64,000 bases of DNA from Macquaria australasica (Eukaryota > Chordata > Actinopteri > Centrarchiformes > Percichthyidae). Positions 38,374-48,855 of the stretch are shown here, one piece after another (the stretch's first letter is position 1; every line of letters begins with the position of its first letter). The notes under the pieces were generated by a model that did no database searches, was not told the origin of the DNA, and saw only the letters and a list, made by a program, of their open reading frames with translations. The stretch is from the NCBI GenBank assembly GCA_005408345.1, contig SEMN01000348.1, positions 186,001 through 250,000 on the forward strand. Direction: 5' to 3'. Both the position numbers and the translations under genes were made by a program.

Positions 38374-39700
38374 AGGCTCTACTCTGTTTCTACTCACCCT
38401 CCGTCGGTTGAACAAGAGACGCATGTGTACAGGTTTCCTGCCAGATACTGGGGGTGTTTGCAATCTTTCCCAGTCTGCCGTGAGGCTGAGAGGAGGAGAT
38501 TTTCTATTATTCGTGTTGGTGTCATCTGTGTGCCTGCCACCTGATATGATCCATAGTGTGTGGAAGGGTTTCACTACACATTGCTGTGTCTATTTTCTTG
38601 GGGAAAAAAATCCTACCAGATGTTTATTGAGCAAGGGGCTTTTCTCTTACTAACAACTGTAGTTCTGGTAGTTCATGACCAGTTTAATTTTCAGTGTGCT
38701 TCATGTAGCATTTTAACACAACTGAATGGCAGAAACATTCATTTTAAAATGTTTTATTACCGTAAACAAAGGAGACCATCATGAGAAGACTGAGAGCCGC
38801 AATTGTGTGAAATCTGCTGGGCTGCTTTACATCACAAAACCAGGACAAATTTTACTTTGTATTTTCATCACAGTACAGTTTGAAGTTCATATTAGCTAAT
38901 GTTGTTGGATATTTGCTAGAGCAAGAAAGGAGGACAGAGAGGGACGAGTGGCAGCATTGTCTTTGCAACAGGCCGGTTTGTTGAAAATGTTGTCTTTCAT
39001 TTAAAAATCTAAATGCTATATGTAGCACCTTCTTATGTGTCACATTTGTAAAACGGGAGGCATCTCTGGATTCAAACTCTTCATTTCAAGTGTCGGCTTT
39101 CGAGGAGATTCAGAGGCACTTCAAAGATAGCACCCGGAAACTGAAATCGAATTAATCCAACTTTTTCCACTCGGCTCCAGAATTAACACAAAAAAACTTG
39201 ACTCCTGCTAACAATGTCTTACTGTGCTCACTCTCCAAATGTCACCTCGCGAAATGTCTACACATTATTTGCATGCAAATGTCATCAAACTGAGTCAACT
39301 TACAGGTTGTTGTGAGAAATAACACTGTTATCCAAGCTCTTCTTTGTACTAAAAGTATAAAACTAAAAAAATGCAGCAACTCCGACCACCTCCTGCTTTT
39401 CTTATAACCTGCTAAAAGTTGGTTAATGTAGCCTGTGGTTGCCTCGTTGTCTGCGGGTTAACGTTTGGATGAAAGGTGTTTTTATGTTCTGCGTGGTACT
39501 GGATCGCTCTTCATTACAGTAAAATTTGAGGTAGTTCATCTCGGCCAGTTCGAACCCCCCTACTCGCTGGTGGTCTCATTGTATAAAGGGGACATTTGTT
39601 AGCTTACTCCTGGTAGAAATGGTTTCTGTACTCTGACTTTTGTCAGCTTGCCTACAGGGCTGGTTGTCATTTTTAAAGTGTGCTACAGATACCAAAATTA
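38374..39700 (+). other. C5orf24: Probable C5orf24 3'UTR, proximal part
   Basis: No coding signal. The human gene has a long 3'UTR, and a clear AATAAA with a GT-rich downstream region occurs only at 44016-44021, so the UTR may extend across 38374-44040. It contains a 14-bp palindrome at 39267-39280. Confidence 0.4.
39267..39280. promoter_or_regulatory. Palindromic double octamer (POU-type) motif
   Basis: ATTTGCATGCAAAT is a perfect 14-bp palindrome made of two overlapping octamer sites (ATGCAAAT) in opposite orientation. Its function is unknown and a chance occurrence is possible. Confidence 0.3.
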
Positions 39701-39764
39701 TACATTTTATAACTCACTTTGTTTTACTACATAACACCTTTTTTTCTCTTACAAAAGACCCCAA

Positions 39765-40065
39765 ATTTCTCAAAAGCATTAATGTTTAATTTTGTCTCAA
39801 CACAAAGCAGCTGAAGAAGAACTTTATTTAAATAAATTTGCAAAATTTTGGACAGAAAAAACTAAACAAAGCAGGAAATATCTGATCAAAGAAAAGTAAG
39901 CAAGACTTAAAATCTGACCAAGCATTCAATTCCAGCTTTTTCCAACAGTTTTTGATTCTCGTATCTACAGACGTTTCATTCAGTTCTCAAAAAGTTTTGA
40001 ATTTTGAAACCCAGCTCTTGTCATCCTAAAATGTCTCTTGGCATTATTTCTAAAAAAGTTGATTT
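39765..40065. repeat. Dispersed repeat, copy 1 (second copy near 63447)
   Basis: Shares ordered blocks with 63447-63665: agtgtttaa-type start, gtctcaacacaaagcagctga, caaataaa, ggaaatatctgatca, then tctacagacgtttcattcagttct and ending in acccagc. Both copies are degenerate and in the same orientation. It forms the left edge of the TRIM-array duplication unit. Confidence 0.55.
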
Positions 40066-40912
40066 TGTGGTTATTATCAAATCTGACCAAAATAGATGAT
40101 TTTTGTCCCGACTCCTACAACAAAATCTGGCCAGATTAGGTCAGTTTTGTACCTTTGTGGCTGTTTTAAGAGAGAGAGAGAGAGTACATTGGTTTACTTT
40201 TAAAAGAGACACCTTGAAACGTTGTCTTGTCACATTGTAAGGAAAGTCTGTCACCCAAAGAATTACTATGTGTGTTTTGTGTTATCCATCAAAACCACTG
40301 GTTGCATTATTTGGTGTAAACAAGGATACAAACTTAGCTAGCAAGCAGAATTTAAGTACAAATAAAGATTTATTTTGCTTTAATGTTACATTTGTCCCAA
40401 GAAAATGAGCAGATTGATATTCAAAATATCATCTTATCTGTAACATGAATGTGTTGCTGAATGCACTGACGTTGATTGATATGGCAGTTAACATTGTAGA
40501 TATAAAACATAATTACACAAACTATCCTTTAAAAAACATTTATGTGATGTGACATTTGTGTGACAGACATTTACCCAACTAATGCCTCAAATATCTTGTT
40601 TGTGTTCTTGCTCACGGATCAAAAAAATACTTAAGATACATGTTTTGATTTGCATTTTAATGCTGAATCATAAACGAATGAGACCATCACTGACAAGACT
40701 GTCAGCCACTGCTGGCCTCTGTTCTGTGTTTTTACACTGTGAGCCACCAGGTTACATTAGGTGGGACATCTGCAGACAGGTGGCGCTGTTCCTCCAGAGC
40801 AAACAGCCAAAGCTGCAGGAGTTACATCAGAAGCAGAGGGAAGCAGTTGGAAAAATCACTTCCATCACATCCATCGCCTTAAATAAATCTGAAGAGAGAA
40901 GAACGACTAATA
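39955..40912. repeat. TRIM-array flanking repeat, unit 1
   Basis: Non-coding block repeated at 46990-47812 and 50220-51016. Shared landmarks are gtatctacagac, tcatcctaaaatgtctcttgg, gttattatcaaatctgacc, atccatcaaaaccactggttgc and aggtggcgctgttcctccag. This copy has about 100 extra bases at about 40146-40260, including a GA run. After 40912 the similarity stops, and the rest of the unit resumes only near 44150. Confidence 0.85.
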
Positions 40913-43900
40913 GCCACGTTTGTAGAACCTTATGGAGCACTTACAACCACTATCACAGGTGTGAGACAGACTACAAACTATCTCAATCATGGTCTCATTT
41001 GTTTACAATGATCACTCTAAAGTGTAAGAATTTAAGAATTATCTTTTGATGTTTAATTTCTACATCGTAAAGCAATGGTGTGGCTTATCAGTCTTTGAAG
41101 TTTTGATTTTAACAATGGTGCGGTCAAATCATGTCTATTTTTTTATGTCGCTATTTATTATGTTGTTTTAGGTACATTACCATAGCCCTGCAGGACACTT
41201 GAGTCTGACTGTTGGGGAAGCTGGTGTTTTCGTGAAATGCTAATGTAAAATAATTGAGTGCAAAGAGGCTTAAGACAGAAAGGAAAGGTGCAGTTTTATT
41301 GGTTTAATATTTGTCATTTCACAACATGCTTAATGCACGGTAAATACAGTAGCTCACATGTAGTCAAATATGATTTTGATCCAAAATAACTGATATTTGA
41401 CCACGTGTCACTGTGTTGTATTCAAGTTTTTATTATTTTAAATTTAAATCTTAAAACTTGCCCTTATGAACATTCAGTTTTTGGTATTATTCACATAAAT
41501 TTAAAATCCTGAGAGTGAAGAAATAGTATAGCTTCACTGAGTTGCTCTGTCATGACAACATTTAAAATAGTTACATTCGGTGCAATAATTGGTTGCATGT
41601 ATTGTACTGTGAAAACTTTGATACTATCACTTTTTATTACGGTTGTATTTTTATACTTGTGTACAAGGCCTTCTGTCACTTGTTTTGCTGATGTGTGCAG
41701 TGTTAACAGAGGTTACTGAAACGTCACATACAAACATCCCTTTCACCCTCCTTTACCAAAGAATACGACGTTATCTAACTGTAGGCTTTTATGCCATTTG
41801 ATTTTAACAATATTCCAACATCTCACAAAATAACCTTAGCATTGAAGTTACTGTGTAAAATGTAAATGAAAAAGCACTTGGAGACCACTATCCCATTAAA
41901 GATAGTGTGAGTTTGGATTAGTAAAAAAAAAAACCTTTAAATTGTCGCATCTGAAGCAATTAAAATGCCAGTTTCTTGAATACAGTGTAAATTGCTAGAC
42001 ATTGACGATGTAAACTTAGTTCCATACATTTTATCGTATATATCCATCTGTTTTCTTTTTATATATAATTCTTACGTAGCCATTATTGGTATTTAACTGA
42101 TGATGTTTTGTTGAGGTGATGGCTGACACGATGTCTGGTTGTCTCACTTTCTGAAGTTTGTGGGGTTTTTTTTTAAGCTTTAGATGTATATGTTGAGGTG
42201 GATGCACAGTTAGCTGGATAGCCCTTTTTCACAGGAGACATTTTTGACACGTCACAGTAAGAAAAGCACAGGCGTAAATAATAAAATGAATGATGGCTCC
42301 ATTCCATTTAGCTGCTTCAGTTTCAGGGTCCTGGTATTGTGCATGCTGCCTCGCTGTCACAGTGTCGTGGCTTACTGGGACACACAGTCAAAATGTCTGC
42401 TGTGAAAAAGGCCTTCTGCAGCTAGCTTCTTACTGAAAAGCTGAAACGTTTTGGTTTCTTTTTTTTTTTTTGTGGCTAGCTCTCTACCACTAACTTCTAT
42501 AAATCCATGCCATCTCTCATTGAAGGTTTCTTTCATCAGTGGTCCTTGGTCCATAATCTAAGGTAAATGGGTATTCCCACCAAGGTCTCGGGCTTGTGGG
42601 AAATGGTGTTTGGTAAAGGCAGCTAAAAACAGAAGTTAAAATATTATCTAGACATATGGACTGATCTGCATCCTGTTGAGCGAGGTTGTGTTGTGTAAGG
42701 GCTGGATTTCTAATAATTTGAGGTTTTCTTGCCTCTGGAACAGAACACAGAGGTTTTGGTTCCACTTTGGTTCTCTATGGCCTAGTGGGATGTGTTGTTG
42801 TTGTTGAACGCTAACAAAATGACTCGTATTGTCTCCGTTAATATTAGGAGTTGTACAATGTTTACTATCCAGTACAGTAGTCGTAGATATTCACTTGGCT
42901 TGGAATATGGACTTTCAGCTTTTTAGAAAGGCTGGAACAGAGGCCAGCTAGGACAGGGGGAGTGGGACTTCTAAAGGCCCTCTGATGGTTTAGACTCAGA
43001 TTAGAGATGGCTCGGGTTAAGTAAGTGTTTGACATGGTTAAGATTCAGGTAAGAATTTAAGCAGGGCTTCCTCCTCCATAAGAATGACTGAACATCACAA
43101 CAATTTTGTGCCATATTATCTGAGATATTTGGCTTTCAGCACTAGTAACAGACTTGTTCTAAATGCAGGGTTCGTACAAAGTCTTGAAAGTTTGGAAGTT
43201 ACGTTTTCAAGATTAGGAATATGCTTGAATTCAAATATTAAAAAAAATGCTTGATTGTCAACATAATCTGGTGTTTCATCATCTACACAATCAGTCTTGT
43301 AAACCAAAAATCTTTTTGAAATTTGAGTCTGGAAATTTTTCGTTTAGGTACCTTGAAAGTACTTGAATTTTGCTCTTAAAAAGCTGTACGAACCCTGTAA
43401 ATGGTTAAAATCAAAGACTTTGAAATGATAACAGTGTAACGACTGATGTATTTGCCAGCATGTTAGGTTTAACCTCAGAGCACCCTGAAGGTCTGTGTAC
43501 ATCTGTTTCACTATGTAGCTTTGAGTTCTTATCTAAAATACTTTGTTGAACGTATGGACAAGGTGTAAGAACTTATATGTTACAAAAAACTCTTTCTTTC
43601 TTGAATTTTGTTTACTTGATGGAAGGCACTGACATTTTGGATTGTGACCCTCCAAGGAGGACATCGCAGAAGAGATAAGGGATTAACGGATGATGACGAA
43701 AGGTGGACTCAATAACAGTTCATTTATTGACATTCCTTTTCAAGTTAAATCAGTGCTGACACAAGGCACAGGAGTTGATAGTTTCTGTGATATTCAGTTT
43801 TTCCATTATTGTTTTTTTTGTGACACCATATTCAGTATTAAATCAACACATGGTCTGTTGTCTGTAGATGATGATTTCAAAAAATATTACCTCACATTTT

Positions 43901-44149
43901 GAGTGTTTTTGAGAAGCCCAGTTATTCCTACAGTGCGATTGGCGAAGCCTGTAAAGCTTTGTATTATTCCCATTTTATTCCTGCATGATTGTTGTGGAAT
44001 GTTCAAAAGTTGTGTAATAAATCTGAAAGTAACAAATTCTGCTTAAACGTTGTCTTGAAATGTTTTCCTTTTGCCAACATTTCACAAATCTAAAATCATT
44101 TCATGATTGTGGTTTTTCTGGTGAAAGTACCCGTCACCTCCACTAGAAA
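40913..44149. other. 3.2-kb segment present only in unit 1
   Basis: Non-coding. In units 2 and 3 the sequences flanking this segment are directly joined. It contains the 232-bp transposon at 43166-43397 and an AATAAA at 44016-44021 that could be the distal poly(A) site of C5orf24. No gene was recognised. Confidence 0.5.
43166..43397. mobile_element. MITE with perfect 13-bp TIRs and 6-bp TSD
   Basis: CAGGGTTCGTACA (43166-43178) and its exact reverse complement TGTACGAACCCTG (43385-43397) bound a 232-bp AT-rich element. It is flanked on both sides by TAAATG (43160-43165 and 43398-43403), a perfect 6-bp direct repeat. The interior contains cttgaaagt and aatgcttgatt motifs typical of a common fish repeat and has no coding capacity. 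It looks relatively young or well preserved. Confidence 0.85.
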
Positions 44150-44943
44150 GTGGATGTTATTTGATTGCCTTCATCAATCTCCCTGTGTGTTTGTCTGTTA
44201 GCAAAATACCTCGAAAAACTGATCGATTGGAAAGAAATTTAGCAGGAAAACAACAGATTTTTGTGATACTCTGAGAGTGAAAGGAAGAATAAAGACTGTT
44301 TTGTTAGTGCAAATTTTTAAAGAATAGAGGTGACAAGTCAATTATTTATTTATTAGAAGGGTTTTGAATATTTACTTTTCATAAATGTTTTTGCAATATT
44401 ATTACAACAGCAGCACAGTATGCAGTACAGACAGCAGTATGTAGAGTACTAAAAAGTAAACATGAAATTATACAAATGATGTTCATGAAGATAAGATACA
44501 ATTAAAATTATTTTTTAAACTTTATATTACAATCATTTGGCAGATGCTTAAAAATCCAGATAGATTTATAAATGTTTACATACATATTTTGACATTACTA
44601 AGTCCATTTATATAAAAACAGTTTTAAGTATAGAACAAAAATTGATTTTTCATCAGACATTATGGATATGCAATATTTTTCATGCACAGTAGGCTGTGTA
44701 ATACAAGTAGTAAATCAGACATTTACTATCAGTAAACAAAATAGTTTAATCCCTATTTAGTAAATAAAAAGAGAAATTAGTTATTTTTCATTTCACCATT
44801 TCATTGAATTGACACAAACAAAAGATCATAAAATCCAAGATAAAACATCACAGTCCCGCCCACTATGTCTGATCTCTGCAGTGCAGACACACCTCAACAT
44901 CTACTGTGCAGCACCACAGATGAATCACTCTTTAAACTCCTGT
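44150..44943 (-). other. 3' flank of TRIM copy 1
   Basis: Non-coding and AT-rich. It is homologous to 47840-48855 and 51045-51963 downstream of the other two TRIM copies. It probably includes the 3'UTR of the minus-strand gene: TTTATT runs, i.e. AATAAA on the gene strand, occur at about 44341-44355. Confidence 0.5.
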
Positions 44944-46614
44944 TTACTTGAGCTCACATAACTCAGCTGTGCCCCCAGAAGTTCCTTGAACCCGAAATCC
45001 AGGATAGAGAGGCTGAGTGAACGTGGTCTGGACTCTGTGGAGGAGAGTCATGGTCTTTAAGACACTGTAGTAAGACAGAGTACCTGCTCTATGATCCAGG
45101 TAAACTCCTATTGTGGAGGACTGAGGGCCTGAGATGGAAATAACAATATCGTTATGTCTAAATCTATAACCACCACTGTTACATACTAATACCCAAGATT
45201 TGTCATTATTTCCAAATCCACATTCAACTCTGGTCCCTGTTCTGCTAATATTCTTGTATGCAACTGCTACATAAACTTTTCCGCTCCACTTCACCTCCCA
45301 GTAACAACGTCCAGTCAGACCCTCTCTGCTCAGGACCTGCCGTCTGCTAAGAAATCTGTGTGGGTGACGCAAATATAACTGGTCTCCTGCCACTAATTTT
45401 GCTTTCCTGATCCTCTCACTCAATGACAAACGTGTGTGTGCTGTATTTGGATCCAGTGTGATTTGACAAGAATATTTCAAAAATTCTGCTCTGGTTCTGG
45501 GCTCTGCTTGAGGCAGTAAAACATCCACTTCAGTCACTACCAGTGAGATCTTTGCCCACTCCTCACTCAGAACAGCCTGCAGTTTATCTCTGGCCTCTGA
45601 CACCACTGCTGTCACATCCTTAAAAGAGCGCAGAGGACGGACATCAATGCTGGGTAAGTCTTTAGACTCGCTCAGACGTGACAGCGAGGGGTAGTTGTTT
45701 AGGAAATGGAGGTGATCCTCTGTGCGTGAGAGCTTCTCCAGCTCAGTGTCTTTCCTTCTCAGCTCAGTGATCTCCTGCTGCAGCTTCTCCTCGAGCTCTT
45801 TAGCTCCACTCACTTCAGTTTTCTGCTGGGATCTGATCTGCTGCTTCACTTCAGAGCTTCTTTTCTCAATGAGACGGATCAGGTCAGTGAAGATCTTCTC
45901 ACTGTCCCTCACAGCTTCATCAGCAGAAAGACTGATAGCCTCCACCCTCTGCTGAAGCACCTTGACGTCTTTCTCTCTGTCCTGGAGTCTCTGTTGGATT
46001 TTTTGCCGACTCGCCCCGAGCTCCGTCTGCCTCTCAGCCCTTTCTGCTGCAGCGGAGACTGTGTCGTGGCCTTTATGATCATCCATGGAGCAGAGATAAC
46101 AGATGCACTGCTGATCGGTGCGGCAGAAAATCTTCATCACCTCTTCATGGCGAGAGCAGATGTTCTCCTGAAGCTTTAAAGTGGCTTCAACCAGCTTGTG
46201 TTTCTTTAATGGAGCTACATTGTAGTGAGGCTGGAGGTGTTGCTCACAGTAAGAGGCCATACACACCAGACAGGACTTGAAGGCTTTCAGCTTCATGCCA
46301 GAGCAGTAATCACAGGCCACGTCTCCAGGTCCTGCATAGGAATGATGAGGTGAAGCAGCTTGAAGTCCTACTTTCTTCAGTTCCTCCACAAACTCTGCTA
46401 ACATGGTACTTTTCACCAGGACAGGCCTCGGAGTGAAGCTCTGCCTGCACTGAGGGCAGCTGTGCGTTTTCTTCTCATCCTCCTCATCCCAGCAGTCTTT
46501 AATACAGCTCATGCAGTAGCTGTGCCCACAGGGAATTGTCACCGGATCCTTCAGAAGATCCAGACAGATTGAACAGCTCAGTTTTTCTCGATCCAGAATC
46601 ACTTGCTGCGCCAT
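44944..46614 (-). CDS. finTRIM/TRIM16-like E3 ubiquitin ligase, copy 1 (556 aa)
   Basis: Probable RING-type E3 ubiquitin ligase of the teleost-expanded TRIM families linked to antiviral and interferon responses. The CDS is intronless. RING: C14, C17, C29, H31, C34, C37, C53, C56. B-box1 is about 98-143 (CDYC...CLVC...CEQH) and B-box2 about 150-190 (CSRHEE...CYLC...HKGHD). A long coiled coil covers about 195-305, and PRY-SPRY (B30.2) about 381-556 with LDPNTAH, CYWEV and LDHRAGTLSYY. All zinc ligands are present, so it looks functional. The start MAQQVIL is shared by all three copies. On the gene strand, the CTAG|AGGAGAAATGG context could also be a 3' splice site for a noncoding 5' exon. finTRIM and TRIM16-like names overlap in fish annotation, so I give no symbol. 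Confidence 0.93.
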   Translation of the reverse strand: MAQQVILDREKLSCSICLDLLKDPVTIPCGHSYCMSCIKDCWDEEDEKKTHSCPQCRQSFTPRPVLVKSTMLAEFVEELKKVGLQAASPHHSYAGPGDVACDYCSGMKLKAFKSCLVCMASYCEQHLQPHYNVAPLKKHKLVEATLKLQENICSRHEEVMKIFCRTDQQCICYLCSMDDHKGHDTVSAAAERAERQTELGASRQKIQQRLQDREKDVKVLQQRVEAISLSADEAVRDSEKIFTDLIRLIEKRSSEVKQQIRSQQKTEVSGAKELEEKLQQEITELRRKDTELEKLSRTEDHLHFLNNYPSLSRLSESKDLPSIDVRPLRSFKDVTAVVSEARDKLQAVLSEEWAKISLVVTEVDVLLPQAEPRTRAEFLKYSCQITLDPNTAHTRLSLSERIRKAKLVAGDQLYLRHPHRFLSRRQVLSREGLTGRCYWEVKWSGKVYVAVAYKNISRTGTRVECGFGNNDKSWVLVCNSGGYRFRHNDIVISISGPQSSTIGVYLDHRAGTLSYYSVLKTMTLLHRVQTTFTQPLYPGFRVQGTSGGTAELCELK

Positions 46615-46644
46615 TTCTCCTCTAGACGACAGTGAATGTCAGTA

Positions 46645-46868
46645 AGTTTCACTTTCTGTTACCAGATAAAAGCTGTGCTCATTTCCTTGATGTTTGTTCA
46701 CTGATCTGCGGTGTATGAGCTCTTCAGCTCTTATATTTCATCACATGGTGTTTACACCCATCTGTAAACTGGCAGATCTGTGAAAGGGGAGGGAACGGCA
46801 GGAGGGGCCTAGCCGAGCCAGTAAATAAAGTCTGTGTGGGGTTATAAAGTTGTGTTTCATTCCAGGAA
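46645..46868 (-). promoter_or_regulatory. Candidate interferon-type promoter of TRIM copy 1
   Basis: Read on the gene strand there is a STAT/GAS palindrome TTCCTGGAA (46860-46868), then TTTATAA (46842-46848), then an ISRE-like element containing GAAAGTGAAACT (plus strand AGTTTCACTTTC, 46645-46656), about 31 bases before the ATG. A second TATA-like site, TATAAG, lies at about 46730. The start site is unknown, so the ISRE may fall in the 5'UTR or in a 5' intron. Confidence 0.55.
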
Positions 46869-46989
46869 GAGGAGCAATCAGAGTTATTGAGTGAGTCTTT
46901 ATCCCTCAGTTACAGTCAACCTTTCAGATAACTACAAAATAAAAATTGAATACCTACTACTACTAATAAACTTTATGAGTTTGAAACTT

Positions 46990-47812
46990 TGATTCTTGTA
47001 TCTACAGACACATTTCATTCATTCTCAAAAAGTATTGAATTTTGACACCCAGCTCCAATCTTGTCATCCTAAAATGTCTCTTGGTATTATTTCTAAAAAG
47101 TTACTTTTGTGGTTATTATCAAATCTGACCAAAATGTGCAACTTTTGTTTTAATGTCCCGACTCCTGCAACAAAATCTGCCTGAATCAGGTCAGTACTAT
47201 GTCTGTTTTGTGTTATCCATCAAAACCACTGGTTGCATTATTTGGTGTAAACAGGGATACAAACTTAGCTAACAATCAAAATTCAAGTACAAATAAAGAT
47301 TTATTTTGCTTTAATGTTACATTTTGTCCCAAGAAAATGAGCAGAATGATTTTCAAAATATCATCTTATCTGTAACATGAATGTATTGCTGAATGCACTG
47401 ACGTTGATTGATATGGCAGTTGACATTGTAGATATAAAACATATTTACACAAACTATCCTTTAAAAAACATTTATGTGATATGACATTTGTGTGACAGAC
47501 ATTTACCCAACTAAAGCCTCAAATATCTTATTTGTGTTCTTGCTGACGGATCAAAAAATACTTAAGATACATGTTTTGATTTGCATTTTAATGCTGAATC
47601 ATAAACAAATGAGACCATCACTGACAATACTGTCAGCCACTGCTGGCCTCTGTTCTGTGTTTTTACACCAGGTTACATTAGGTGGGAAATCTGCAGACAG
47701 GTGGCGCTGTTCCTCCAGAGCAAACAGCCAAAGCTGCAGGAGTTACATCAGAAGCAGAGGGAAGCAGTTGGAAAAATCACATCCATCGCCTTAAATAAAT
47801 CTGAAGAGAGAA
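46990..47812. repeat. TRIM-array flanking repeat, unit 2
   Basis: Second copy of the 39955-40912 block. It starts at gattcttgtatctacagac and ends at aaataaatctgaagagagaag. It lacks the GA-run insertion of unit 1 and carries a 10-base deletion (ctgtgagcca) near 47670 that it shares with unit 3. Confidence 0.85.
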
Positions 47813-47819
47813 GAACAAC

Positions 47820-48855
47820 AAAAAAAATACCCTCCACCATAAAGTCTCAATCTCCTTGTGTGTTTGTCTGTTACCAAAATATCTTGAAAAACTGACTGAT
47901 TGAAAAGAAATTTAGTAGGAAAATTCATGATTTTTGTGATACTCTGACAGTAAAAGGATGAACATAGAGCGTTTTGTCTGTGCGATTTTTTAAAAGATAG
48001 AGGTGACAAGTCAATTATTTATTTATTTAATTGTAGGATTTTGAATATTGAGTTTTCATAAATGTTTCCTAAAAGCTGTTACATGTAAAGACGCTTGAAT
48101 TCAGTATTTAAAAGATGATTAGCAAACTATTTTTCAGAAGGTTAAATGACAAATGATATCAGCTACAGCAGAGTAGATAATTTTGTTCATGTTATTCATG
48201 TTTTTCATGTAGCTTTTGAGTACATTTAAAACAAAGTAATGTGATGTTGCAAAAACATTACAACAGCAGCACAGTATGTAGTACAGACAGCAGTTTGTAG
48301 AGTACTAAAAAGTAAACATTTAATTATACAAATTATGTTCATGAAGATTTGGTACAACTAAAATAACCTTTCTCCTTTTTTTTTTTTTTTTTTTTTACTG
48401 TATATTACATTCATTTAGCAAAAGCTCAAGAATCCAAATAGATTTATTTGGATTTTTACATACACATGTACTTTCTAACATAATTAAGTCAATTTTTATA
48501 ATAACCAAACTCAATTTTAAGTAGAACTAAAACAGATTTTTCATCAGACATTTTGCATATGCAATATTTTCCATGTACAGTATATAATGAAAGTGTTTAG
48601 TAGATATCCATCCATCCATTGTCTATACCGCTTATCCTGTAAGAGGGTCGCGAGGGGTTTAGTAGATATAAGAATCAAAATTCAACAAACAAGATAGATT
48701 AATCCCTATCTAGCAAATAAAAAGATGAATTATTTCTTTTTTATTTCACCTTTTCATTGAATTGACACAAACACAATAACCTGATCTCTGCAGTGCAGAC
48801 ACACCTCAGCATCTACTGTGCAGCACCACAGATGAATCACTCTTTAAACTCCTGT
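47820..48855 (-). other. 3' flank of the broken TRIM copy 2
   Basis: Non-coding. It starts with ccctccaccataaagtctcaatctcc and is closely similar to 51030-51963. It holds a T-run at about 48378-48396 and, at 48607-48656, a short insertion of the common 'tataccgcttatcc' repeat that is absent from unit 3. Confidence 0.6.
48607..48656. repeat. Dispersed repeat, short copy of the 18318 module
   Basis: ccatccatccattgtctataccgcttatcctgtaagagggtcgcgagggg, almost the same words as at 18320-18370. It is bordered on both sides by 'gtttagtagatat' (ending at about 48606 and starting at about 48657), a direct repeat consistent with an insertion duplicating its target. Confidence 0.65.

Noticed and set aside
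40582..41049. 155-codon plus-strand open frame in the flanking repeat
   Set aside because: The equivalent frames in the other two units are broken by a 10-base deletion and other indels, so no common protein is maintained.
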